Source of the DNA: Grammothele lineata | Taxonomy: Eukaryota > Basidiomycota > Agaricomycetes > Polyporales > Polyporaceae | Direction: 5' to 3' | Assembly: GCA_002150815.3 (NCBI GenBank) | Contig: NDFF03000098.1 | Span: 248,001 to 312,000, forward strand | DNA length: 64,000 bases | In this document: positions 54,113 through 64,000 of the stretch, one piece after another | How positions within the stretch are numbered: the first letter of the stretch is position 1 | Layout of the letters: each line of letters begins with the position of its first letter | Translations under genes and position numbers: made by a program | The notes under the pieces: generated by a model | Databases searched by the model: none | The model's input: the letters and a program-made list of their open reading frames with translations, nothing else | Told to the model about the DNA's origin: nothing

Positions 54113-55887
54113 ATGTCGGCCTCAGCCTCCTCAGAGAAACCTTTCAAAGTCTCCATCCCAGAGGCTGACATCGACCAACTTCGCAAGAAGCTCGAGCTAA
54201 CTCGTTTCCCGGACGAGCTCGATGGCGCCGGCTGGGACTACGGCGCGCCTCTCACTGACATCAAGCGTCTTGTCGCGCGCTGGCAGAACGACTTTGACTG
54301 GCGCAAGATTGAAGCGGAGATCAACGAGCTCCCCATGTTCACTCGCGACATAGAGGTTGAAGGCCATGGGACTCTCAACATCCATTATGTGCACAAGAAG
54401 AGCGAGTGTCCGAACGCAATCCCGCTGCTGTTCGTGCATGGCTGTGAGTCCTTGTCTCACTCCCATAGTAGGACTTCGGTATATATAGCCTCCGTACTGA
54501 ACGATAAACCGCGTGGTATGGACAATAGGGCCCGGGTACTTCCTTGAAGTGGAGAAGATTCTCCCGCTCTTGACAGCCAACTCGACCGACCATCCTAGCT
54601 TTCATGTCGTCGCACCGAGTCTTCCCGGGTTTGGCTTCTCCGAAGCTCCGAAGAAAACGGGTTTTGCCGGTCCTCAGTATGCTGAGGTACTAGCATTGGT
54701 TATACAGTTCTCAGACCACGACCTCATCGCCTACGTCTGGCACAGGCCCTTAACAAGCTGATGCTTGCGCTTGGCTATAGCGAATATGGCGAGTTTATTT
54801 TCATGATACACGCATGAAACGAGTCTAATGACACATTTGTATGCGTACAGTTTATCAAGGTGGTGATTGGGGACATTTGGTACGTTAATCCATTCCTGAA
54901 ACATGGATTGACATACGTGCTCGCTTTGAACGCGCTGGCACGCTCATAGCCTGCATTGCCCACACTAACGTCGTGCCACCCTCACAACGTAGGTGGGCGC
55001 GTACAACGTCGGCCTGCATGGGTACAAACATGTTAAGGCCTGGCACACCAACATGCCGCTGTACGTACCTCCGGCTTCAGCATTGACATGCGCGAACTCT
55101 CGTCTAATTCTCAATCGCTTGTGGTGTCTCACTAACTGACGCTCTTTATGCAGCGCACCTACACCCACGCTCTTCTCCCATCCACTCCTTTACCTTGGCA
55201 TGTTCACCCTTCCGTTTAGTGCGGCCAAGGAAGATCTAGCGAGGTCGAAACGCTTCTGGGAACAAGGCATTGGATACATGCGCGAGCAGGCCACGAAGCC
55301 CCAGACGCTCGGATACAGTCTCGCGGACTCTCCCGTCGGCCTACTTGCGTGGATCTACGAGAAGCTTGTCGGTTGGACGGACGGATATCCCTGGACTGAT
55401 GACGAAGGTGCGTTGAGGAATACTAGTGACGGATTGGGCGTGCTAATGGTTCTGCGCCGCTGGCAGTCCTGAAGTGGATTTCCGTCTACTGGTTCTCCCG
55501 TCCGGGGCCCACAGCCTCGCTTCGCATCTATTACGAGGTATCTAATGGCGGTGTTGCTATTGGAATGCTCCACGACGTCAAGTGGACGAAGGTTCCCGTC
55601 GGAGTGTCCCACTTCCCCAGGGAAGTTGTCCATCAGCCAAGATCGTGGGTCGAGCCATCTCTCTCCTCTGTATACTATGCATGCTGATCTCCGATCGTCG
55701 TCTTTTTCGTTGTGAACACAGGTGGGCACATCAGTTAGGGAAGCTGGTGTTCCGAGGCGAGCACGACAAAGGCGGGCACTTCGCTGCGTTCGAGCAGCCG
55801 GACGCGCTAGTGGGAGATCTCAGGAAGATGTTTGGGAAAGGCGGGGGCGCATTTGGCGTTGTCCCTGGAAAGAACGGGTATGCGTAG
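54113..55887 (+). CDS. Epoxide hydrolase EH4 (EPHX1/EHN type)
   Basis: Third tandem copy. The ATG at 54113 begins [23 protein letters not shown] motifs [16 protein letters not shown] and [20 protein letters not shown]. Catalytic features: HGWPG across an intron, [30 protein letters not shown], Tyr in [20 protein letters not shown], Tyr in [10 protein letters not shown], Glu in [13 protein letters not shown], His in [14 protein letters not shown]. The C-terminus is [13 protein letters not shown]. The intron at 54789-54850 starts GCGAGT, a GC-AG intron shared with EH3. It looks intact and active. Compared with EH2 and EH3 it is most divergent in the cap region ([14 protein letters not shown]). 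Confidence 0.93.
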
Positions 55888-56297
55888 GCTGTTGTAGCTA
55901 GGATTAGGATTTGCGCTAGAATCAAGTAACCCGCTCGCACTTTCATCATACGCCTTACATCACTCGACTCAACCACAGAACGCTTCGTCTTCACTGGGGG
56001 TTTTACAATGATCATCAATAGGCGTAGATGAGCCGGTCGTGTAGTCCGAGTCCCCTCCACTCGTGCCGCGTGGAATGTGCACTACGAACGCCTCGCGTCA
56101 GTCACATGACCGCGTGTGGTCACCAGAAGAAAAGCCTTACGCCTGGCGTAAGACAAAGGACGTTCAACAAGTAAGGGTGATATAACGTGCCCTGGCAGTC
56201 TGTTGTGCCCCCCCACATACGAGCTCTTTCTGCCTCAGGTCTCTCACCCCTCCGCATTACCTCGTGAAAGCACTATCTTACACCTGCGACAAAACAA
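55888..56297. other. Intergenic after EH4
   Basis: No gene seen. The EH4 3' region is followed by a pyrimidine-rich leader for the small gene at 56298. Confidence 0.5.
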
Positions 56298-56610
56298 ATG
56301 GCGTTCACCGATATCATGAAGGCCGCGTTCGGCCTGCTCTTCGGGTACGACCTCGACGCGCGTAAGCACACTCTTACAGCGATACTCCACCTCACTCACG
56401 CTCATGCTCACGCGTTCACGGTCGACAGTCACCGCGTGGCACGAAGAGGTCCGCGCGCGGCACCTCGCGATGGGCTTCGCGCCGCACGACGCGCTCGGGG
56501 ACACGGAGATCGACGCGCTCGCGTTCGGGTCGCCACACTTCTCCCTTTCGGGGCAGTCGGCGCACGTGCGCGCGATACCGTTGAGTTACCGGCGGATGGG
56601 GGCGCTGTGA
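56298..56610 (+). CDS. Small hypothetical protein (about 80 residues)
   Basis: Two exons. Exon 1 from the ATG at 56298 encodes MAFTDIMKAAFGLLFGYDLD and ends at a GTAAGC donor. An intron ending CGACAG joins to LTAWHEEVRARHLAMGFAPH and then DALGDTEIDALAFGSPHFS, ending in SYRRMGAL with the stop at 56608-56610. The start context (ACAAAATGGCG) is good and the splice sites match consensus. I do not recognise the family. The N-terminus could form a short amphipathic or membrane-associated helix. It converges on the cyclin gene. It may be a real conserved small protein, but the evidence is coding structure only. Confidence 0.55.
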
Positions 56611-56806
56611 GGCTGAAGGGTCGCGGTGAGGCTGAGGGATCGCGCGCAGAAGAGGAGGGAGCGACGAAACGGTGCGCGGTGCGCGAGATGTAGGAACGAG
56701 GCCGGAAAACGTAGAATGCATTAGGAAGTTGTATTTATTGTGGGAATACGCGAAAAGGAAGGTGGTCCACGAAGGATGAAAACGAAAGTATGAACGAAGG
56801 TGTGAG

Positions 56807-57631
56807 TTAGAGGTCGTAAGTCGATGGGGGTTGTGCGTCAGACCGGCGACGATGCCGCAAAATGTTGATGGCTGGTGCGCGAGGAGGATGGCGGAGTATT
56901 GAGTGAGGTATGCTGACGGCTCGGGTTCGAATGATCTTTTGCGGCACGGATGTGACCATGGAAAGGATGGGTAGCGCCATCACGAGATCGCGGAGAGGGG
57001 TCGGTGGCAGTTGCGCGGACTCTGGCCAAGGGGGAGAGCATGGCGGCGACTCGAGTTCGGCGGCGAGCCATTTTGGAACATCCGCGTCGATGCACGAACG
57101 TGTGAGATGCAGTCGCGTCCGAAGCGAAGACGCATCCAAAGCAGGGGTAAATTTTGGGGTGGGGGCGGGCCCGTAGTCGCGCCTGACCACTTGTTCGAAC
57201 ACTTCGAGAACAGCTGGGGAAGGATTGAGACGATATTCGAGACGTCGGCATATTTCGCGCTCGAGCTCGTTGCGTTCGGAGCGAGTGCAGAACCCCTTGC
57301 TAAGCTGGTCAAAGGCTTCGACCGAGTACGCGGTGTCGCACAGCACCTTGTTGGCCAGCATAAGAGCGGAGAGAAAGAGCGTGTGGTGGTTGGTGGTCAA
57401 GCGAGCAGGGGAGCGCTCGGCGAAGATGGCCAGGAAGTAGAGAGCAGTGAAAGCGTAGGTCGGACTGAGGGAGGTCCTGGCCAACAGGTAAGCGACGTAC
57501 TTCTCCAGAGGCGGGAGGGGTAGTGCTGGCCGAGGTTCTGGGGGATTAAAATGGTGCGCCATGAATCGGGCGCATATGTTTGCGAGGGCACCATGACCCC
57601 AGTAACCGTCGGGACCGACAGGCACAGGCAT
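56807..57631 (-). CDS. PCL-type cyclin
   Basis: Cyclin fold protein of the Pcl/Pho80-like group, which in yeast partners the Pho85 kinase in nutrient and cell-cycle control. One exon of 274 residues from the ATG at 57631 (MPVPVGPDGYWGHGALANIC). The cyclin box runs from LEKYVAYLLARTSLSPTYAF through LFLSALMLANKVLCDTAYSV and EAFDQLSKGFCTRSERNELE to CRRLEYRLNPSPAVLEVFEQ. The C-terminal tail is Pro/Arg-rich with no motif. An upstream open stretch to 57737 could be a further exon but lacks cyclin content. A second, divergent PCL-like cyclin lies at 62.9-63.8 kb on the same strand. Confidence 0.85.
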   Translation of the reverse strand: MPVPVGPDGYWGHGALANICARFMAHHFNPPEPRPALPLPPLEKYVAYLLARTSLSPTYAFTALYFLAIFAERSPARLTTNHHTLFLSALMLANKVLCDTAYSVEAFDQLSKGFCTRSERNELEREICRRLEYRLNPSPAVLEVFEQVVRRDYGPAPTPKFTPALDASSLRTRLHLTRSCIDADVPKWLAAELESPPCSPPWPESAQLPPTPLRDLVMALPILSMVTSVPQKIIRTRAVSIPHSILRHPPRAPAINILRHRRRSDAQPPSTYDL

Positions 57632-58199
57632 CGTACCTTCGAAGTGTCTTCGCAAGGGTACCGGTTACGTCTATGGGAGGGATGATTTCAAACAGCAACA
57701 AGGCATCTCGACGCGGGTTCGACTTGACAGCCGTCATATACGACTTCAGAGCCAAAGCGAGAAGAGAACGGACGTAAAGCGACTCATAGGTACGCTTTGT
57801 TCAGCTGTGAACAATATCCGGCCGAAGGGTAGATGCAGCCAAGCTTGTCCTTGATCACAGCACCCAAAATGGGTGGTAAGCACAATGTGATGGTAAATTT
57901 TGCAGTGAGATTAACTTCTGTCGCACATATGAGGCTTCATACACACCTGAACCGAGACAGGCTTCATGAGATCCACATGCATCCCACCGAGCGTCTTGCG
58001 GTGTAACAACTACATCTTGCCCTCATTGTGCTCTTGATGCACGTAAATGGGTGGAGAACTTGGTGGTTGTTTCTCGTATGTCGTGGAAGGCGGATGAAGA
58101 GTACAAGAGGATGCTGCGGATCTGACGACGAGTCAGGACGATGGACGATAAGTATCGTCGTCGTCCCGGACTCGCCCGGAAGCGCCAAACACCTCCATC
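57632..58199. other. Divergent region, cyclin / GNAT gene
   Basis: No supported gene. An open stretch just above the cyclin ATG (to 57737, AVKSNPRRDALLLFEIIPP) may be 5' untranslated sequence or an unplaced exon. Confidence 0.45.
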
Positions 58200-59382
58200 A
58201 TGTCCGCGTACGGAGCCATCAAACGCGCCTCCTCTGGTCCTCTCTCCTCCACGTCATGGCAGCTCAACTCCAAGGACCCCAGTGCGCCCAAGAACCTCAG
58301 CATACACCATCTTACCCTTGAAACTGCACAGGACTTCCCTGGGCTCGTCGAGTACCTGCACGGCGTCTTCGCGGCTGAGCTCGAGCGTGGCCAGACCTAC
58401 CCGCAGGAGATCCTCGCGGGAGGAGAGTACACCAGCAACCAGTTCGCGGCCTATTGGTTTGCGGCAGATGTGCTCGTAGCTGTTCTTGGCCTTCCAAACG
58501 CAGGAGACGCGGATCCGCTCGATGTGGACGACGGGAAGGAGGTCCAGGTCGGGTTCAAGGATGCAGTCGCTGGCCGCACATGGGAAGAGTGCATTGCGGG
58601 GTGCTACTACGTGAGTGGTCTTCCCTTCCCAGATGAACAGTTTCGCTGGTTATAAAGGAATGGGGGTGCTCCATGCTGTGATTGATGTATTGTGTCAAGC
58701 TGTAACCCCGGCGGTGTTGCGTGCCCTCGAGGTTGATCATGAACGCTGACCACTTCTTTGCTCCATTCAGGTGAAGCCTAACTATCCTGGCAGGTCATCG
58801 CATGTGTGTGTCTTCCCCTTCTTGATCCCTCTTCCTGTGGACCCGCGTTCGATTGTGTCGATGGGCCCGATGACTAGGATCCATGCGTTCCAGCGTAAAC
58901 TGGCCACGAACGTGTACCAGCCTGTCTCATCCGCTTCAGCATCTATCTTGAGAGTGTCGGCTTACCTAGCATGCTTCATCGCCTAGATCTGCAACGCCGG
59001 CTTCCTGGTCCCGCCCACCCAACGCGGTCGCCGCATCGGCGTTGTCCTCGCCCGCTCCTATCTCCACTACGGCCCGCGCCTTGGGTACGAAGCTAGCGTA
59101 TTCAACCTCGTCTACGTGAACAACATCGCGAGCGTCAAGTGAGTCCCCGCCCTCTCACTCCTTCTACCCCGCGCTTCTCTCGCCCAATTCCCGTGTTCCC
59201 GCGGACTGATCGGACGCCGCATCAGGCTCTGGGAAGCGTTGGACTTCACGAAGGCGGGGCGGATCCCGCGCGCGGGACGCCTGAAGAAGGCCGACGGGAC
59301 GGGCGAAGAGTTCGTCGATGCGTGGGTCTTCTACAAGCAGTTCGACCCTCTTCCCGCCCCCGGCCCCGCCGCGGGCGCGTAG
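58200..59382 (+). CDS. GNAT-family N-acetyltransferase (Mpr1-like)
   Basis: Acetyl-CoA-dependent N-acetyltransferase. The ATG at 58200 begins MSAYGAIKRASSGPLSSTSW. Exon 1 includes FPGLVEYLHGVFAAELERGQ, TYPQEILAGGEYTSNQFAAY and EECIAGCYY. After two introns (the second about 170 nt) come VKPNYPGRSSH, then ICNAGFLVPPTQRGRRIGVV, where RRIG in the Q/RxxGxG/A-type loop binds acetyl-CoA, and LGYEASVFNLVYVNNIASVK. The last exon is LWEALDFTKAGRIPRAGRLK through DAWVFYKQFDPLP, with the stop at 59380-59382. The shape matches fungal Mpr1-type acetyltransferases, which in yeast acetylate toxic proline analogues; the substrate here is inference. Confidence 0.85.
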
Positions 59383-62300
59383 AGTCTGGGCTCCGAGGAC
59401 GCCGATGTCCACGGCGCCGTCGTCGGTGTGGGCAAGGGAACGAGGTGCTGTAAGGGAATGAAGAAGCGCAACGGATGTATTTGACTAGGGCGTATAAAGA
59501 ACATCGGCCCCTTGTTCGCAGTGAACGGGGTTGGAGTCCGTGTCTTCCGTCCGATGGGCGGTCGGACGAAGCGGGGCAGAGGACGTCAAACTTTCATGGA
59601 TGGCAAGACCTGTCGCCTACGCAGCGCGCTTTGAGCTGCTCAACAGCTTTACTTGCTGTGAGCTCGAGGCTTGATTTGGCCAAGTAGTCCACAGTGGCTT
59701 TTCTCTCCATCTCTACGCCCGTCAAATCATCGCCACTGAAATAGGATTTCTTAGATCTATCCCCATTCAGAAAATATCTGAGAGCGCAGTATTGTCCAGC
59801 TCCATCTTCTGCCGCCCCATCGGATCTAGTGTGGCAGAAGAGCCTGACGTTGCCGCCGCAGCGCCCACGCGGGCGGTCAGGTCAGGTTCTTCCCTACAAA
59901 TACTCGTCCCCCGCATATGTCAGAAGTCCTCTATGACCGCGACAAGAGTTCGACATATCAGAAAACGTGCGCGCCGACAGCTTCGATAGACGACAGGAGG
60001 CTCCGAACTTTCTGCATACGGGAACGACAAGGGTTGCACTTGTGATGAGGTCATCGGGGTGGGTAGGCAGTCGTCCGTGGGCTCCGGTGGGCGGCTCCCC
60101 CCGGTGTGCCTTTCGTGATGGATAGATGACGACTTGGTGGCACTAGAGGAGAAGGTGAAGCTTTGAGAGTACGCAGGGTCGTCATTCCGTGAACCTCACT
60201 GATGGCTTGGTTGACGTTCAGGATACCGCCGGCGGGCTTGCACGGCGTCTTCTTCCCCGATACGTCTTTCCGTACTTGGGTTTCTGTCTACCTGCATCGT
60301 TCGAGAAGTGGCGCTGTGCTTGTGTGCTTGTGTCAGAGGCGACACGAGCATGCCGACATGTTACTGCGACCGCTGGATGGATGAACCTCCCCTCACCGGC
60401 ATTCGACGGTGGCTCCCTGCAGCGTATGCATGGCCGGTGAGACTTCCGCCGGTACGTTCGGTATGTCAGAACATGCACTGAGGGCGAGGCGCGTTGCGTG
60501 TCGGGATACCGGCGCCCTCTCCGAGAGTTTACATGCACCGAGAGCGTTCTGGGTATGTCGCTGCGTGTGAGCTAGTAAACGAATAATATTCTCTGTTACA
60601 GGATTGTTGCCATTGGGGCGTAGGTGAGTCTCAACATCTGTCATGACACTCAACCCAATAGACTCGCATTGCAAAATCGTACTTTCAACCATCAAATTCA
60701 GACTCGGTGGTGGCGGCTCCGGAAACCACATCCTAACATGTACGCAAGTCCATCCTCGACGGCTAGCGGACCCGACCGAGGTGGACGGGCGAACTCCGAA
60801 GACTGGACGTAATGGTCTATCCTAGCCACGAACAGCGACCGCGAGACGATCCCGCAAACGGTCCACAATGGCGATACCGCCGGGGACGCACGGGCTGCGC
60901 CGGTGGACCGCGACGAGTCGGGCATGAGGCGTCCAGCGGAGAGGAGGATGGGAACAGAACTCGTAGGGGCCGCTGCCTCACCCCACGCCCCGAAGAGCAC
61001 GGCGCCGGCCTATCAAAACGGATGCGAGTGTGGGCGGCCGCCCGGGTGTGGGCGCTGCGCCTCGCGCCCGTATACAACTTGAAGTAGCCGTTCTGGCGTA
61101 CGTATTGGCATACGAAGCGAGGAGGATTGGGGCTGTCGGAGCGCTGTCTGTCGGTTGACGGCAGGACTGGAAATCGAGAGGGAAACCTGCCAGTGAGTAG
61201 AGTGCCCGGCGGGGTAGAATGACTCGACCTCCGGCGTTTCTGCGGGGAAAGAACAGCTCGGGTAGCATTCAACGTCGAGCACGCGCGAACAACGTGGCGC
61301 GGGATGTCGAGGGAGTGCGAGACGCGCGGAGGGAAGGAGAATTCTCAGGAAACCGGTGAGTGAGAAGTGTCGTAAATGGGGAGCGCGGGCTTAGCAGGGC
61401 TTAGATAATGGGGATCCGAGGAAGGGAGCCTTGTCCTCCTTGAGAGGAGGCTGGAAGCTAACATGAGTTCGGCGGTAGAGAATTGGAGATACGAAGCACA
61501 CGAGGAAACTGTCGGCCGACTGAAGATGGGTGTGTCGGTGCTGGTTGGGCTGGCTTTCCGAGCGATAGGGGGAAGTTGCTGCTCCTCTTGCGAAGGTGCC
61601 AAGGAAATTTGCGCGAAGCTGCCGTCACAAACAGGAGGCGCTATCTACAGCGCGCGGCGTGCGCTTGTGTGGGAGTGTAAAGCTTTGCTGACAAAGTTTA
61701 ACTTGAGTGTCCTGGTATGGTGGAGCGTTAGTGCCAGTGATGCGGTCAGACAGAAGAAGACTCTGATGAGCCTTGAGGTCAACGTAAGTAGTCGCTGTAG
61801 GTTAGAACCACCAGGTACAGCGATGCCATCACTATGCTTAGGCTGGAAGTACCACCACGCCTTTATAATAATGTGGGACGTGAACGCAATGAGATAGATG
61901 AGTGGAACGCGAACTTTGCAGGTCGATGGAACCTAATAGCCTGATTGACGGGACCGTGCCGCGCACATCTTTCACAGCATCGTGGTCGACTAGCGGGCAG
62001 GAGCCGGGTAGCAAACAGACCCGGAGACGGACATGAGGGGTGAGAATGTCTGCACGGTAGGATGACGCGTGAAGGAAGGCTCAGGCTAAAGGTGCTTCTC
62101 TCCATTGACCTGGCAGGCGCTCTAAGAGCGGAGACAGGGCCGGCGCTCGAACACGCGCGGAGTGCGAGGCAGAAGACGGCGTGGATCAGAATAAACGCGG
62201 CTCTACGTGTTGACGGCATACACGGTGGAGGGTTCAGCTGGTTATCGGAAAGGCGTGCATGCGAACCAGCTCCAGTCGCATTTCCTCGGCGGGAAGGGGA

Positions 62301-62952
62301 GGTCTCGAGGGCACGAAGTGACGGGTCCCGGTGCGTAATCACTAGTGATGCAGTGGAAACGTGTTCTACAATCTGCTTGCTAGCTAGCCTGGTCCGGACC
62401 GACGCAGTGCGAATGGATAGATAGAGCCTGTATTCTATTCGGTTGCTCACTGGTTCTAACAGGGCGGGGACCAAGCCTCTACCATGATACGCATAATCGT
62501 TCTGATGATAATAGTAAGAATCTGTAAGTAGGTCCGTAGAGTGATTGCGGTACACTTGTCATATTCCGGAATGCAATACGATGATCACAAATAAGTGCAG
62601 TATATATGATCGAAGCGAGACTAGCAATATTTCGTCTAGATAATAGGCATGCGGCATCGTTTTATGAAAGGTCTAGAGGACAGAAGTGAGCAGGGTAGTT
62701 AACGAATCAGGAAAGTGTGACAGAGAACCAAAGGGTGGTGTTATATATATCCTCCGGGGACTTCAGCACAAATGAACGTATGTAGGTGGCATGGAAATTG
62801 AAGAGAGCAAGAGGATTTAGGGCCTACGAATCGCAATCGAGTGGTTTGCGCCCGTCCGCGCCCCCCACTTGTCAAGTCATATATTTAGCAGAAGGGAGCG
62901 AGGGGCCATAGGTTGAAGACGTTTACAGCTGACCATGTTCGACGTCTCGTCA
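59383..62952. other. 3.6 kb stretch with no supported gene
   Basis: Several open frames of 60-230 codons exist on both strands (for example 61863-62555 minus and 61463-61897 plus). None shows a recognisable motif or a consistent splice structure, and overlapping long frames on both strands are common in GC-rich DNA. I see no tRNA, tandem repeat or long inverted repeat. The 62430-62950 part is AT-richer and is probably the 3' region of the cyclin at 62953. Confidence 0.5.
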
Positions 62953-63834
62953 TTATGGAGAATTGAAGAATTCCCAGGTCTCGGGCCTGGGCGGGATAAC
63001 GGGAGGCGGCGAGGGGGAAGGAGGGGGACCATAGGTGCGGACAGGATTAGGGAGAGAGAGGGCGTGTACAGGGAATGGGCGAGGTCGGGATGAACACGTT
63101 GAATATACAGGGGTAGTCCTTGATCGACGCGGGTGGATAGGAAGATCTAACGTCGGCTCTGGCATCCGCGAATGTGGCTCTCCAAATGTCAGAGCATCGT
63201 AGCGCCGTCGGATCTCCCTTTCGAATGCCGCCAGTTCATCCGGATGGACGTGCAACCTCCAGCCTACGCCCTCACATATCTGCCTCTCCGTGTCGTTGAG
63301 CTCTTTCTTAGAGAACCGACCATTCCCAAACTCCAGCCATGTCGTATTGGCAGGTACGTCGTCGTAGAAGATCTTGGTCGCAATCATGTAAGCCGAGATG
63401 AACAAGAGGTTGCTTGACCGCACATTCGCTATAGAATAGATGGTCGGACGCCTCAGGCATCCGAGGATGTATAGCGCGAGAATTGAAGTTGAAGGATGAG
63501 ATTGTTTCCTTGAAAGGACGTTGTAAATGTCGAACACCATCGTTGGAGATACTTGATATGCGTCAGGGAATAGACCGGCAATATATCTGGCAGAGAGTTG
63601 AGCGATCTCTCCCCAGTAGAGGTGTGAATCCTGGTCGTAGCATGTCAGATCTTGTAGAAAAATACAAGCTGAGATTGTACTCACAACATGGTGGTTGGAG
63701 TTCCACATTCTAGTGGATCCCTGTATCCCAGAGTGTCCGTCGAAGACGATTAGAGACATCTCAGGATGCGGAGGAAAGTAAGATATAAGACAACCAGGAC
63801 AGCTCTCGAAGGGCTTTATACCCAGGTAAAGCAT
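62953..63834 (-). CDS. PCL-like cyclin domain protein
   Basis: A 293-residue open frame from an ATG at 63834. The cyclin box is visible: YWGEIAQLSARYIAGLFPDA, VFDIYNVLSRKQSHPSTSIL, LLFISAYMIATKIFYDDVPA, RFSKKELNDTERQICEGVGW, RLHVHPDELAAFEREIRRRY. It shares layout with the cyclin at 56.8 kb (a helical box, a Leu-Glu-Arg spacing and a Pro-rich tail ending PPSPSPPPVIPPRPETWEF) but is very divergent. The stretch VSTISACIFLQ may be a short intron (GTGAGTACAATC...CTACAAG, about 36 nt), so the true start or first exon may differ. No N-terminal content before WNSNHHV resembles a cyclin. Confidence 0.7.
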   Translation of the reverse strand: MLYLGIKPFESCPGCLISYFPPHPEMSLIVFDGHSGIQGSTRMWNSNHHVVSTISACIFLQDLTCYDQDSHLYWGEIAQLSARYIAGLFPDAYQVSPTMVFDIYNVLSRKQSHPSTSILALYILGCLRRPTIYSIANVRSSNLLFISAYMIATKIFYDDVPANTTWLEFGNGRFSKKELNDTERQICEGVGWRLHVHPDELAAFEREIRRRYDALTFGEPHSRMPEPTLDLPIHPRRSRTTPVYSTCSSRPRPFPVHALSLPNPVRTYGPPPSPSPPPVIPPRPETWEFFNSP

Positions 63835-64000
63835 GACACCGTAGTGCTATAGCCATCCATCCGGCTGTGAGACTGAAACAACAAATCTTAAAACCTAGGT
63901 GGCATCTATTCTTTGTCGTAACTGTTGCACAATAGAGATATCTTGTGGCACTTGACAAATGAGTCAGATAACAAATGCTGCGTACAAAAACAACATTTAG

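Noticed and set aside
61863..62555. 230-codon minus-strand open frame
   Set aside because: Low-complexity Arg/Ser/Pro-rich content typical of an antisense frame in GC-rich DNA, with no family signature.

Overview
The window is nuclear DNA from a filamentous basidiomycete, most likely an Agaricomycete. The evidence is moderately GC-rich sequence, dense genes split by many 50-65 nt introns (mostly GT-AG), intergenic gaps of a few hundred bases, and families typical of this group: FunK1 kinases, a HET-domain protein, PCL-type cyclins and fungal microsomal-type epoxide hydrolases. A polypore-like species would fit, but the sequence alone does not prove it.

Layout. 0.5-10.4 kb is housekeeping: TIM22 (-) and the PP2A methyltransferase PPM1/LCMT1 (+) diverge; a TMEM70-like mitochondrial protein (-) and dynactin p25 (+) diverge across 169 bp; a TRK potassium transporter (+) follows. 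11-19.5 kb is accessory: a full FunK1 kinase (+) and a HET-domain protein (-) converge, and upstream of the HET gene is a gene-free 3.2 kb stretch carrying two 110 bp inverted repeats that differ at one base. 19.5-34.8 kb is housekeeping again: RER1 (-), glycerate 3-kinase (+), tRNA-Thr(UGU) (-), a gene-free stretch bounded by short inverted repeats, HUB1/UBL5 (+), PTRHD1 (-), mitochondrial Hsp70 SSC1 (-) with a heat-shock element in its promoter, and eIF4G (-). 35.5-41.2 kb holds an APH/ACAD10-like phosphotransferase (-), an amidohydrolase (+) and a truncated FunK1 (-).

41.5-56 kb is a detoxification-like neighbourhood: a steroid 5-alpha-reductase family protein, an omega-like glutathione S-transferase, and four complete EPHX1-type epoxide hydrolases (one on -, three in tandem on +). 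A Nab2/ZC3H14-type poly(A)-binding protein splits the epoxide hydrolase group. The tandem copies share an upstream sequence block, and two share a GC-AG intron. 56-64 kb holds a small unknown protein, two PCL-like cyclins, a GNAT (Mpr1-like) acetyltransferase and a 3.6 kb stretch with no supported gene.

I see no CRISPR array, rRNA, viral gene or transposase. The least ordinary material is the epoxide hydrolase family (copy number, shared promoter block, Asp for Glu in one charge relay) and the two inverted-repeat-bounded segments. Exon boundaries were worked out by hand from reading frame and splice consensus, so gene spans are reliable and some internal junctions are approximate.
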